Below are positions 43,351 to 51,200 of a stretch of DNA of 64,000 bases, in pieces (position 1 is the first letter of the stretch; every line of letters starts with the position of its first letter). The notes beneath the pieces were generated by a model. It saw only the letters and a list, made by a program, of their open reading frames with translations. It was not told the DNA's origin and did no database searches. A program made the translations under genes and the position numbers. This stretch comes from a virus. The stretch covers positions 1 through 64,000 of IMG/VR virus record IMGVR_UViG_3300023108_001314. One strand, 5' to 3'.

Positions 43351-43904
43351 TGAATAGAGATTATGCTACAGGTTCAGCAGATGATGCTGTTTACTTCATT
43401 GGTAACGAAGTAGAACGTACACCTGCATTTGGTTTAAAAACTTTGTTTATTACAGGCAAACAGCCTTTAGAAGAAATCAAGGGCATTGCTAATTTGAATA
43501 AAATTAAGCATTTGTTTTTTGGTGCTAATCATAGTTTTAATCCTGATACAGATGAAGACTGGGAATGGTGGGAATCAATGATCAAGGATTGTCTAAATGA
43601 AGACTATTATTGCAGTTTAGATATTCCTATTGCACTTGCAGAAGCATTTCTAGAAAGTGGTTTAACAGAATACGAAAATTTTATTCCGCAACTAAGAGTT
43701 CCTATTCCATATATCAAACTATGGAATTATAACACTATGTTGAAAATTGATGATAAAGATTTTAAGGCAACTAATCCAGGTGTTTGGTGTCATAGTTTAC
43801 ACGACTTAATGGATAGGAAAAAATTTACTGACTGGTCTAATTATGGATCTGATGAAATTATCGAGTTGACAAGTATTGAAAATGGTACTATAGTAAATGA
43901 GTAG
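43350..43904 (+). CDS. Conserved phage protein (GATase-like region unknown)
   Basis: 184 residues from ATG 43350 with GGAGG 10 nt upstream. Segments: NRDYATGSADDAVYFIGNEV, THTFF-like KHLFFGANHSFNPD, SLDIPIALAEAFLESG, and KIDDKDFKATNPGVWCHSLH. I recall this family from marine T4-like phages, beside replication and QueD-like genes; function unknown. Overlaps the next gene by 8 nt. Confidence 0.6.
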   Translation: MNRDYATGSADDAVYFIGNEVERTPAFGLKTLFITGKQPLEEIKGIANLNKIKHLFFGANHSFNPDTDEDWEWWESMIKDCLNEDYYCSLDIPIALAEAFLESGLTEYENFIPQLRVPIPYIKLWNYNTMLKIDDKDFKATNPGVWCHSLHDLMDRKKFTDWSNYGSDEIIELTSIENGTIVNE

Positions 43905-44364
43905 AGACAAAGAACCTAAGCGTTATTATGATTGGATGCTTTGGAAAATGCGACAGGAAGATAAAAAATTGAGTATTTCACACAGATTAGAAAATGCAAA
44001 ACGTAGTATTTGGGTAACATTCCGTAAAGAAGGTATCCATCTTTATCCTGCGGCAAAAGACGATCCAGCACTAGCAACAGGTGGCTGGGATGACGTAAGT
44101 TTTTTAGGTGTGGCTCATAGACACATCTTTCATTTTAAGGTACAAATTCAAGTTACACATAATGATCGTGACATTGAATTTATTCAGTTCAAGCGTTGGC
44201 TAGAAAGTCTTTATGACGACAAGGTTATTGAACTAAATCACAAGTCGTGCGAAATGATCGCAGATGACTTGTACACACAGATTAACGCAAAGTATCCCGG
44301 CCGCTTTGTTGTTATTGATGTCGCCGAAGATGGCGAAAATGGCTGTCAAATTGTTTACCCATAG
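43897..44364 (+). CDS. queD: QueD-like 6-carboxytetrahydropterin synthase (T-fold)
   Basis: 155 residues. The pair GVAHRHIFHFKVQIQVTHND (His74, His76) recalls the zinc HGH and strand of QueD; IEFIQFKRWLESLYDD is DF..LK-like; and SCEMIADDLYTQI with VVIDVAEDGENGCQIVY matches the SxExxA and V.E....Y end of the family. The third zinc His and the catalytic Cys are not clear. The enzyme would turn dihydroneopterin triphosphate from FolE into carboxytetrahydropterin for QueE. Assignment tentative, supported by context. Confidence 0.45.
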   Translation: MSRDKEPKRYYDWMLWKMRQEDKKLSISHRLENAKRSIWVTFRKEGIHLYPAAKDDPALATGGWDDVSFLGVAHRHIFHFKVQIQVTHNDRDIEFIQFKRWLESLYDDKVIELNHKSCEMIADDLYTQINAKYPGRFVVIDVAEDGENGCQIVYP

Positions 44365-44382
44365 TAAAAAGGAATTAGGTAA

Positions 44383-44595
44383 ATGACTATTAAGTTCAAT
44401 CGTGACGCTTATACAAAAGTGTTTAATGATTTGGATAAGTTCCGCGACTATTGTCGCTTTGAAGGTAAAGTCTTTAACGAGGCTGATTTGTATAAAAAAG
44501 ATGCGCCTATTTGGCAATCTTATATTAAATATCAAAATTATTTACGTGCTAAGTCACGTAACGCAAGTCGAAGTTTTAACAATCGGAGACATTAA
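44383..44595 (+). CDS. Small conserved phage protein
   Basis: 70 residues: MTIKFNRDAYTKVFNDLDKF, then RDYCRFEGKVFNEADLYKKD and a basic end (KSRNASRSFNNRRH). The DYCRFEGKVFNE segment is one I recall from marine T4-like phages. It may be nucleic-acid binding. GGAATTAGG upstream; start overlaps none, stop overlaps the next start. Confidence 0.6.
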   Translation: MTIKFNRDAYTKVFNDLDKFRDYCRFEGKVFNEADLYKKDAPIWQSYIKYQNYLRAKSRNASRSFNNRRH

Positions 44596-45653
44596 TGACA
44601 ATTTATATTGTAGATATTGAAGCAGTTGATACACGCTACACTAAGCAATGGAAAGATTACCTTCCAAAGCAACTATCACGATCTACAAACGAAAATGTAA
44701 AAGTCATCAGTGGTGGCGAGACGCCTCAGGCAACAACGCCTGGGGCATTTCTCAATTTTGGCGGAACCAATGTTTACAAATCAAAACAACTAGAAATCAT
44801 AGGCGAAATGTTTTGTAAAGGGCAAATTCAAAATGGAGATTATTTCTTATATACCGATGCTTGGAACCCTACTGTTATTCAGTTACGTTATATGGCAGAA
44901 CTCTTGGACGTTGATGTTAGCATCGGCGGGCTTTGGCATGCTGGTAGTTATGACCCTCATGACTTTCTTGGCAGGTTGATTGGAGATAAGCCCTGGGTAA
45001 GACATGCTGAAATGTCAATGTTTGAATGTTATGATGATAACTTTTTTGCAACTGACTTTCATATTGAAATGTTTGCAGATACATTAGGTGAAGATTATCA
45101 AGTTGATATAGATAAAACACATCGTGTAGGTTGGCCTATGGAATATTTACGTAGCAGTTTAGATCAATACAAAGGTATGGAGAAGCGTGATCTAATTCTT
45201 TTCCCGCATCGTATTGCTCCAGAAAAACAAGTTGATATATTCCATGATTTAAAACAACAACTACCCGAATATGAATTTGTTGTATGTCAAGAGCAAACGC
45301 TTACTAAAAATGAATATCACAACTTGTTAGGAGAAGCAAAACTTGTGTTTAGTGCTAACTTACAAGAAACACTAGGTATCAGTTGGTACGAAGGCGCTCT
45401 AGTAGATGCTATTCCTATGGTACCTGATAGATTAAGTTATTCAGAAATGGCATTGCCCGAATTTAAATATCCTAGTCAATGGACTGAAGATTATAGTGCA
45501 TATAGAAAACATAGAGGAGACATTGCTGCCAAGATTGTTGACTATATGGAAAACTACGATGACTATCTTATAAGTTTAGAAAAACAGCGCACTAAACTTA
45601 ACAAAGAATTTTTTGACGGAACCGAACTATACAGGAATATTGCAGATGGGTAA
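44595..45653 (+). CDS. GT-B-type glycosyltransferase-like protein
   Basis: 352 residues. Two-lobed layout; the C-terminal lobe has ILFPHRIAPEKQVDIFHDLK and KLVFSANLQETLGISWYEG, similar to the donor site of GT4-like enzymes (E..G...E). The N-terminal lobe contains GDYFLYTDAWNPTVIQL. It could glycosylate phage DNA, the 7-deazaguanine base, or a surface sugar; no way to choose from sequence. Similar proteins occur in marine T4-like phages. Confidence 0.6.
   Translation: MTIYIVDIEAVDTRYTKQWKDYLPKQLSRSTNENVKVISGGETPQATTPGAFLNFGGTNVYKSKQLEIIGEMFCKGQIQNGDYFLYTDAWNPTVIQLRYMAELLDVDVSIGGLWHAGSYDPHDFLGRLIGDKPWVRHAEMSMFECYDDNFFATDFHIEMFADTLGEDYQVDIDKTHRVGWPMEYLRSSLDQYKGMEKRDLILFPHRIAPEKQVDIFHDLKQQLPEYEFVVCQEQTLTKNEYHNLLGEAKLVFSANLQETLGISWYEGALVDAIPMVPDRLSYSEMALPEFKYPSQWTEDYSAYRKHRGDIAAKIVDYMENYDDYLISLEKQRTKLNKEFFDGTELYRNIADG
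44723..44746 (+). other. GC-rich stem-loop inside a coding region
   Basis: GCCTCAGGC, loop AACAAC, GCCTGGGGC: nine pairs with one G-U, followed by ATTTCTC. It lies about 43 codons into the glycosyltransferase-like gene and stands out in this AT-rich DNA. The frame stays open across it. Possible pause, attenuator or RNA-stability element. Confidence 0.45.
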
Positions 45654-46029
45654 TGATGATGATATTATTTTTGGTACAAGTACAGACCACACATATTCAA
45701 CTAGTATAAGTGATATCACAACAGCAACTATAGACATTATTTCTGACGAAGATTTAACATTTAATATATCAGACATTAATATTAATAATGCCAGTACTAT
45801 TAGTGATGGTAATTTAACCATCACAATTGATGATACACACTGGAGTGACAATATTACTTGGGAACAAACTGAATTTGTAGATACAATGCCTTCATTAAAT
45901 AAAATTAAAGATATGTGTCAACATTATCCCGGTTTAGAAAAAGCTTTTAAAAACTTTGAATCAATTTACAAAATGGTTCATCAAGACTATAAAGGTAATC
46001 ACGAACCAGAAGCAGAGGTACCATTTTAA
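45646..46029 (+). CDS. Phage protein with Ile/Thr/Asp repeat N-terminus
   Basis: 127 residues from ATG 45646 (AGGA upstream). The first 80 residues are an Ile-Thr-Ser-Asp-rich beta-type stretch (STSISDITTATIDIISDEDL), the C-terminal part is helical (YPGLEKAFKNFESIYKMVHQ). I recall the helical end in marine T4-like phages; function unknown. Confidence 0.5.
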   Translation: MGNDDDIIFGTSTDHTYSTSISDITTATIDIISDEDLTFNISDININNASTISDGNLTITIDDTHWSDNITWEQTEFVDTMPSLNKIKDMCQHYPGLEKAFKNFESIYKMVHQDYKGNHEPEAEVPF

Positions 46030-46256
46030 TGCAACATCCAATTGAAGAATGGATTAGACGTATAAATGCAATGAAAGATTTGTGTATACAAGCACATCGT
46101 ATTCGTAATGAATTTGCTGAAATTAGTTATAAACAATATGACGAATCTACTTGTAGGCACTTACTAGAACAAGTTCAATCAATGGCTGCTGGTATTGCAA
46201 ACGAACAAATTACTGATATAAAAACTGAAATGGATGAGTGGAAAAAGAATGATTAA
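46029..46256 (+). CDS. Small helical protein
   Basis: 75 residues, helical, with WIRRINAMKDLCIQAHRIRN and LLEQVQSMAAGIANEQITDI. Start overlaps the preceding stop by one base and the end overlaps the next gene. No family recognised. Confidence 0.5.
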   Translation: MQHPIEEWIRRINAMKDLCIQAHRIRNEFAEISYKQYDESTCRHLLEQVQSMAAGIANEQITDIKTEMDEWKKND

Positions 46257-46833
46257 GAAACATTATTATTCGTGGCAAGACGTAGAAAAGATGTGTGCAA
46301 GTATTGTCATGCAGATGTATAAAGATAATTGGCGTCCTGATTACATTGTAGGTATTACACGAGGTGGTAACATTCCTGCAACTATTATTTCTAACATGAC
46401 TGGTATTCGTTGCGAAGCACTAAAGGTTAGTTTGCGTGATGACAATGAAGGTTACGGAAACGAAAGCAACTGTTGGATGGCAGAAGATGCATTTGGATAT
46501 GAAGATATGAAAATTCAAACTCATAATCAAGACATTCAAGCAAGTGCAGGTGTTGATATTATTACTATTGAAAACAAAAGTAATATTCTTATTGTAGACG
46601 ATATTAACGACACTGGTACAACATTTAACTGGATTGTAAAAGACTGGACTAGTGGTTGTTTACCCGATCATGATCGATGGAACAGAGTTTGGGACCAAAA
46701 CGTTCGTTTCGCAACTTTAACTGAAAATTTAGCAAGTGACTGCGGATTAGTTCGTTATTACGCACACGAAATCAATAAAGCAGAAGAAGATGTTTGGTTA
46801 GTTTATCCTTGGGAGAATGTAAGTGAGTACTGA
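46249..46833 (+). CDS. Phosphoribosyltransferase
   Basis: 194 residues from ATG 46249 (46234 is an alternative in-frame ATG). PRPP-binding signature NILIVDDINDTGTTFNW; PDYIVGITRGGNIPA gives the PRTase PPi loop. Resembles xanthine/guanine-type phosphoribosyltransferases, which add a base to PRPP. The setting beside deazaguanine genes raises a purine or deazapurine salvage role, but substrate is unknown. Overlaps the next gene by 11 nt. Confidence 0.75.
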   Translation: MIKKHYYSWQDVEKMCASIVMQMYKDNWRPDYIVGITRGGNIPATIISNMTGIRCEALKVSLRDDNEGYGNESNCWMAEDAFGYEDMKIQTHNQDIQASAGVDIITIENKSNILIVDDINDTGTTFNWIVKDWTSGCLPDHDRWNRVWDQNVRFATLTENLASDCGLVRYYAHEINKAEEDVWLVYPWENVSEY

Positions 46834-47074
46834 ATATAAAGAATATAAATGCAAGTATAAAGCAGAATGGCCTGTAGACAAATTTGGCAGACTTGGTGGA
46901 ATGTATAGCATGGCAGATCTTCCGGTTAATGCATATGTCGAACTAGAAAGAGAAGGTGTTCTATTATCTCAAGATAGCAAAAGAGAACTGTACGAAATTA
47001 AAGATGCTGAGAAACAATTTATCAAACGTGTAGTTCCTTTTAGTGATGTAACAGATATTGAAGAAATATCTTGA
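46823..47074 (+). CDS. Small acidic protein
   Basis: 83 residues from GTG 46823. Segment RLGGMYSMADLPVNAYVELE and a charged C-terminus (VPFSDVTDIEEIS). No motif recognised. It is the last gene of its operon; its stop overlaps the -35 box of the folE promoter. Confidence 0.5.
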   Translation: MSTEYKEYKCKYKAEWPVDKFGRLGGMYSMADLPVNAYVELEREGVLLSQDSKRELYEIKDAEKQFIKRVVPFSDVTDIEEIS

Positions 47075-47099
47075 CAAAAACCTAAATACATGGTATATT
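47071..47099 (+). promoter_or_regulatory. Sigma70-like promoter
   Basis: TTGACA (47071-47076), 17-nt spacer, TATATT (47094-47099), 40 nt before folE. A short stem-loop (ATAGAC, loop ATCCTC, GTCTAT; 47106-47123) lies in the leader. Confidence 0.75.
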
Positions 47100-47138
47100 A
47101 AATTAATAGACATCCTCGTCTATAACTCGGAGAAATAA

Positions 47139-47822
47139 ATGACAAAAAGTTTAGAACTAAAACAACGATTAGAAGATGCTGGTAAACGTTACTGGGCTGG
47201 CGATAACATATCATATGTTATGCAAAAAGGTGACAAAGAAGCCCTTATAGAAGAACTTACACCTAAGTTCGAAAGCGTTCTTGAAAGTCTTTGTATTGAC
47301 ATTGTAAATGATCCTAATTCAAAGGATACAGGCAGACGTCTAGCAAAAATGTATATAAATGAAATTATGGCAGGACGTTATGATCCTAAGCCTGATGCAA
47401 CAGCATTTCCAAATGATTCGGAAGACCGTTATGAAGGTATGCTAGTAGTACGCAGTGAACTTAAATCAATGTGTTCACATCATCACCAGCCTGTTGTTGG
47501 CACTGCATACATTGGTATTATTGCTGCTGAAAAATTAATTGGTCTTTCTAAATATACACGAATTGCACAGTGGTGTGCAAGACGCGGCACACTGCAAGAA
47601 GAACTTGCAAATGATATTGCACGTGAGATTCAAAAAGCGACAGGTGCCGAGCACTTAGGTGTATACATTCAAGCAACACACGGCTGCTGCGAGAATCGCG
47701 GAATTATGGCACATAGTTCACTTACACAAACAACTGTGCTAAGAGGTAGTTTTAAAGATGATCCTACAACTAAGAAAGAGTTCTTTGACAACATCAAACT
47801 ACAACAGGAATTTGCTTGCTAA
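47139..47822 (+). CDS. folE: GTP cyclohydrolase I
   Basis: 227 residues. Zinc and active-site segments are SMCSHHHQPVVGTAYIGII, and the family core GLSKYTRIAQWCARRGTLQE and QATHGCCENRGI. It opens GTP to 7,8-dihydroneopterin triphosphate, the first step to folate and to preQ0. With QueD-like and QueE genes nearby it probably feeds 7-deazaguanine synthesis. It has its own sigma70-like promoter and a GGAG site. Confidence 0.9.
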   Translation: MTKSLELKQRLEDAGKRYWAGDNISYVMQKGDKEALIEELTPKFESVLESLCIDIVNDPNSKDTGRRLAKMYINEIMAGRYDPKPDATAFPNDSEDRYEGMLVVRSELKSMCSHHHQPVVGTAYIGIIAAEKLIGLSKYTRIAQWCARRGTLQEELANDIAREIQKATGAEHLGVYIQATHGCCENRGIMAHSSLTQTTVLRGSFKDDPTTKKEFFDNIKLQQEFAC

Positions 47823-47941
47823 TGTTTGAAATTAATTATTCTTTTACACAACCTTATAACACTACAACCATTTTTAATCTGCAACTTAAATACGATCTAG
47901 CAGAAAGATTTATCAAGGCAAAAGCAGAATGGCAAGGTTAA
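47822..47941 (+). CDS. Small protein between folE and an SGNH gene
   Basis: 39 residues from ATG 47822, overlapping the folE stop by one base. Sequence MFEINYSFTQPYNTTTIFNL, then helical AERFIKAKAEWQG. It ends 13 nt inside the next gene. Tight packing supports it, but it is short and no family is known. Confidence 0.4.
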   Translation: MFEINYSFTQPYNTTTIFNLQLKYDLAERFIKAKAEWQG

Positions 47942-48567
47942 TTGCATTTGGTTGTAGTTTGACATACGGTGATAATTTAAAAGATATATGGCCGCACAAT
48001 GAAGAGCCGAGCAAACTTGCTTGGCCTTCTGTTGTTTCTAAATTGTTAAATTTAGAATGCATTAACAAAGGAATGAGTGGTTATTCAAATAAAGAAATAC
48101 TTAACGACTTGTTGACATTTGAATACCAAGAAGGTGACACAGTTATTTGTTTATGGACATTTCATAACAGACATGCAATACTAACTGACGAAATATCAAT
48201 GAATTCAGTACAAGTAAAGATGTGGGGTATGAAAGGCGATAAAGCAATTAAATCATATTTTAAAAATCTTTATACAGATTATGATTCTAATTGGACAACT
48301 AACTTATACATGAGAGTAGCAAAATCTTACTTAGACGAGCATAACATAATCAATTACCATGCTAATGCAAAACCTTGGCACTTTCAACACGAAAAATGGA
48401 ATAACATAGATTTTATTGCAGTAGAAGACATTGATACTATGAGAAGAAGAAAAGATAGTGATTTGGCAAAAGACAAACGTCATCCAGGTTACGGAGTGCA
48501 TAAAGAGTTTGGTACAAATATTGCAAATTATATAAAGGAACAGACACATGAAATTACGTTACAGTGA
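47929..48567 (+). CDS. SGNH hydrolase-like protein 4
   Basis: 212 residues. Block I is IAFGCSLTYGDN (nucleophile Ser), block II GMSGYSNKE, block V near the end DKRHPGYGVHKEFG. Same family as the proteins at 11550 and 18099. No signal peptide. It sits between folE and queE; whether it is part of the deazaguanine pathway is unknown. It overlaps queE by 20 nt. Confidence 0.65.
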   Translation: MARLIAFGCSLTYGDNLKDIWPHNEEPSKLAWPSVVSKLLNLECINKGMSGYSNKEILNDLLTFEYQEGDTVICLWTFHNRHAILTDEISMNSVQVKMWGMKGDKAIKSYFKNLYTDYDSNWTTNLYMRVAKSYLDEHNIINYHANAKPWHFQHEKWNNIDFIAVEDIDTMRRRKDSDLAKDKRHPGYGVHKEFGTNIANYIKEQTHEITLQ

Positions 48568-49441
48568 AGCATTTTATAGTGTACAAGGTGAGGGTAAATA
48601 CGTAGGAGTACCTAGCGTATTTTTACGTACATTTGGTTGCAACTTTCGTTGTATGAATTTTGGCTTACCAAAAGACAAGAATCGTTGGGAACAACACGCA
48701 GAAGGCAATCGTTACAATCCAGAAGTAAAGGCACTACTTGACGCAGGCGTACACGAAACTACAGAAAAATTTGAAGATTTACCTATTATTCACACAGGTT
48801 GTGATACATATGCTAGTATCTATCCAGAGTTTAAACACTTTAACAAACTTGCAGAAGTAGACGAAGTTGTAGATCATTTGATTAGTTTATTGCCGGAAGG
48901 CAAATGGACACAAGATAATGGACAAGATATTCATTTGATTATGACAGGCGGTGAACCATTACTTGCATGGCAACGACTCTACGTAGAGTTGTTTGAACAT
49001 CCGAAAATGAAAGATTTAAAAAATGTCACGTTTGAAACAAACACTACACAATTTTTACATGATGATTTGTTCAATTACATCAACAACAATGACAGAATTG
49101 AATGGACATTTAGTTGTTCTCCTAAGTTATCCGTCAGCGGAGAAACTTGGGATTCAGCTATCAAACCTGACGTCTTGCGTGATTACGCTCGTTGTGACAG
49201 CAGTTCTGTGTATCTTAAATTTGTTGTTGCTGATATGGATGATGTTGATGAAGTTAGTAGAGCAGTTAGTGAATATCGTTCAGCGGGTGTGGAATGCCCT
49301 GTCTATCTTATGCCGCTTGGCGGTCGCTCGGAAGGGTACAACATCACGGTACAAGAGGTGGCGAAGCTCTGTATGGAACGAGGCTGGAGGTTCACTCCAA
49401 GACTCCACATTAGCCTATTCGGAAATGCCTGGGGAACATAA
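48548..49441 (+). CDS. queE: QueE-like radical SAM enzyme (7-carboxy-7-deazaguanine synthase)
   Basis: 297 residues. The start has the QueE signature SEAFYSVQGEGKYVGVPSVF and LRTFGCNFRC, then MTGGEPLLAWQ and VKFVVADMDD-like FVVADMDDVDE. The cluster cysteines are Cys31, Cys35 and, after a 49-residue insert, Cys85 in HTGCDTYAS, where the canonical order is CxxxCxxC. It ring-contracts carboxytetrahydropterin to CDG. E. coli QueE also has an extended spacing, though shorter. Overlaps the SGNH gene. Confidence 0.8.
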   Translation: MKLRYSEAFYSVQGEGKYVGVPSVFLRTFGCNFRCMNFGLPKDKNRWEQHAEGNRYNPEVKALLDAGVHETTEKFEDLPIIHTGCDTYASIYPEFKHFNKLAEVDEVVDHLISLLPEGKWTQDNGQDIHLIMTGGEPLLAWQRLYVELFEHPKMKDLKNVTFETNTTQFLHDDLFNYINNNDRIEWTFSCSPKLSVSGETWDSAIKPDVLRDYARCDSSSVYLKFVVADMDDVDEVSRAVSEYRSAGVECPVYLMPLGGRSEGYNITVQEVAKLCMERGWRFTPRLHISLFGNAWGT

Positions 49442-49511
49442 GGAAATTAGTAAGTACGCTAGTGGGATAGTCACTGAAGAACAATACAAAAAACTAAGGA
49501 AACACTTATAA
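49425..49511 (+). CDS. Possible 28-residue protein
   Basis: Begins MPGEHKEISKYASGIVTEEQ and ends YKKLRKHL, overlapping the end of queE by 17 nt and the start of the next gene by one base. Fits the tight packing, but it could be chance. Confidence 0.35.
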   Translation: MPGEHKEISKYASGIVTEEQYKKLRKHL

Positions 49512-49900
49512 TGGGATGGTGGAATAAAATTGTTAGAGACAAAAAAGCCGAAGAAGAAAAGGCAAAGTTTGAAAAAGAAAAACTCGAGTTTCTAAAAAAG
49601 AAAGATCCAAAAGAATATGCAACAAAAAGAAAAGAGCCATGGGTAAGTGTTTTAGATGTGCAAGTGAATGAAGAAAATATTCGTAACGGATTCTTTGAAC
49701 TAGATTGGAATGAATATTTTATTAAACAACTTTTAGAAGCAGGTTATGGAACAGATGTTGATCCTGAAGAAGAAATTGTTGATAGATGGTTTAAAGATAT
49801 TGTTTACAATATGCTTGTAGATGAAGGTTTAGATACAGACAGAGGTGCAGGCTATATTAATGTTGTACCTATAGATAAAGGAAGAAGTGAAGTATCATAA
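49511..49900 (+). CDS. Conserved phage protein of unknown function
   Basis: 129 residues. A basic N-terminal helix (DKKAEEEKAKFEKEKLEFLK) is followed by KRKEPWVSVLDVQVNEENIR, NGFFELDWNEYFIKQLLEAG and EEEIVDRWFKDIVYNML. I recall this family in marine T4-like phages as a short conserved protein near the QueE and radical SAM genes. Function unknown. Confidence 0.6.
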   Translation: MGWWNKIVRDKKAEEEKAKFEKEKLEFLKKKDPKEYATKRKEPWVSVLDVQVNEENIRNGFFELDWNEYFIKQLLEAGYGTDVDPEEEIVDRWFKDIVYNMLVDEGLDTDRGAGYINVVPIDKGRSEVS

Positions 49901-49906
49901 TAGTGC

Positions 49907-51142
49907 ATGACGAATGAAATAGAAGATTTATACAAAAATTTTTGTGTCCATCCTTTTGTTAAAATGTTTGTGACAACAACAGGGCATATGAAAGCCTGTT
50001 GTTATGCAAAACAATTAGATTCAGACGATATTAATATTCTAGGCAAGGATGTCGATGAAGTATGGAACAGCAAGACTTTACAAAAATTAAGACACAAATT
50101 CAATCAAAGAATCATCCCTAAAAATATCTGTAAAAGTTGTATTGAAAGTGAAGAACAGGGAATCATTTCAAACCGACAGTATGAAAATCATAAATGGAAA
50201 TCATTAGCCGATTATTATTATAAAAATGCCCATACAGTTGTTCCTAGTCCTCTGAGTTTTGATTTGAGAATGAGCAACGAATGTAACTTGCAGTGCGTGA
50301 TGTGTAACCCTACATTGAGCAATCAAATTGCAAAGAACATGCTAGAATATAATAAATTCGGCAAAAGCAATCCTTATACCAATAGTAAAGACCTAGAAGT
50401 TCTTTCTACATCATCTAATAATTTCAACCAGCGATTTGTTGACCATATACTTGAAAATGCAAAAAGAACTCAAGAGATTATGGCAGTCGGCGGCGAGCCG
50501 TTTGTGATGAAGGGATTTACATCTTTGATAGAAGAATTAGTGAATAGAAAAGAAAGCGGTCATATAAAGGTACACATAATTTCAAATGGCACAATTATCA
50601 AAGAATCATGGATAGAAAAATACCTTACAAAGTTTAAGCATGTAAACTTATCAATAAGTTTGGATGCTACTGGAAAAGTTTTAGAATATGTTCGATACCC
50701 TAGTTCTTGGTCTGCATTGGAAAGCAAGATTTTAAGATCTAAAAAAATATGCGACCAATATGAGAATTTTCAAATTACCTTAGAGCCTACAATACAATTG
50801 CTAAATCTAAAAGATTTGCCAAATTTGCTTGACTTTATTAAACAAAATAAGTTTCCTTTTAATACAACATTTTTAGATTGGCCAGAGCCATTACATTTTG
50901 CCAACTCACCCATTGATTACAGAATTGAAATTGTAAAAAAAATTGAAACTTTCTTACCAGAGTTAAAAACTTTAAACCTAATAGACGACTACAACTGGTT
51001 AGATTGGATTAAAACGGAGCCACAAAAAACTTTATCAGATAAACAACGTGATTATTTTAGATACATGTTGGATTATTTTGACAGTACAAGAGCAACAAAA
51101 TTCTTAGATCTTTATCCTGAATTTGGTTTTTTAAAAGATTGA
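49907..51142 (+). CDS. Radical SAM enzyme with N-terminal twitch-like Cys cluster
   Basis: 411 residues. N-terminal Cys (13, 31, 32, and CKSC at 75-78) fit an auxiliary iron-sulphur cluster; the SAM motif is ECNLQCVMC (Cys126, 130, 133), with AVGGEPF and LSISLDATGKV. Same design as the protein at 31833, so probable paralogues. The substrate is unknown; a peptide or nucleoside modification is possible. Six bases after the previous gene. Confidence 0.75.
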   Translation: MTNEIEDLYKNFCVHPFVKMFVTTTGHMKACCYAKQLDSDDINILGKDVDEVWNSKTLQKLRHKFNQRIIPKNICKSCIESEEQGIISNRQYENHKWKSLADYYYKNAHTVVPSPLSFDLRMSNECNLQCVMCNPTLSNQIAKNMLEYNKFGKSNPYTNSKDLEVLSTSSNNFNQRFVDHILENAKRTQEIMAVGGEPFVMKGFTSLIEELVNRKESGHIKVHIISNGTIIKESWIEKYLTKFKHVNLSISLDATGKVLEYVRYPSSWSALESKILRSKKICDQYENFQITLEPTIQLLNLKDLPNLLDFIKQNKFPFNTTFLDWPEPLHFANSPIDYRIEIVKKIETFLPELKTLNLIDDYNWLDWIKTEPQKTLSDKQRDYFRYMLDYFDSTRATKFLDLYPEFGFLKD

Positions 51143-51167
51143 CATTTGGGTGTTTGTGTGTTATATT
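51139..51167 (+). promoter_or_regulatory. Sigma70-like promoter
   Basis: TTGACA (51139-51144), 17-nt spacer, TATATT (51162-51167), overlapping the previous stop codon and 34 nt before the nuclease-like gene. Confidence 0.75.
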
Positions 51168-51200
51168 ATTAATAGTTAATAATGCAATAGAGGCACAACA

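Noticed and set aside
47082-47090. CTAAATAC followed by ATG upstream of folE as a fifth abutting late element
   Set aside because: It falls inside the spacer of a near-consensus sigma70-like promoter and the ATG leads to no long frame.
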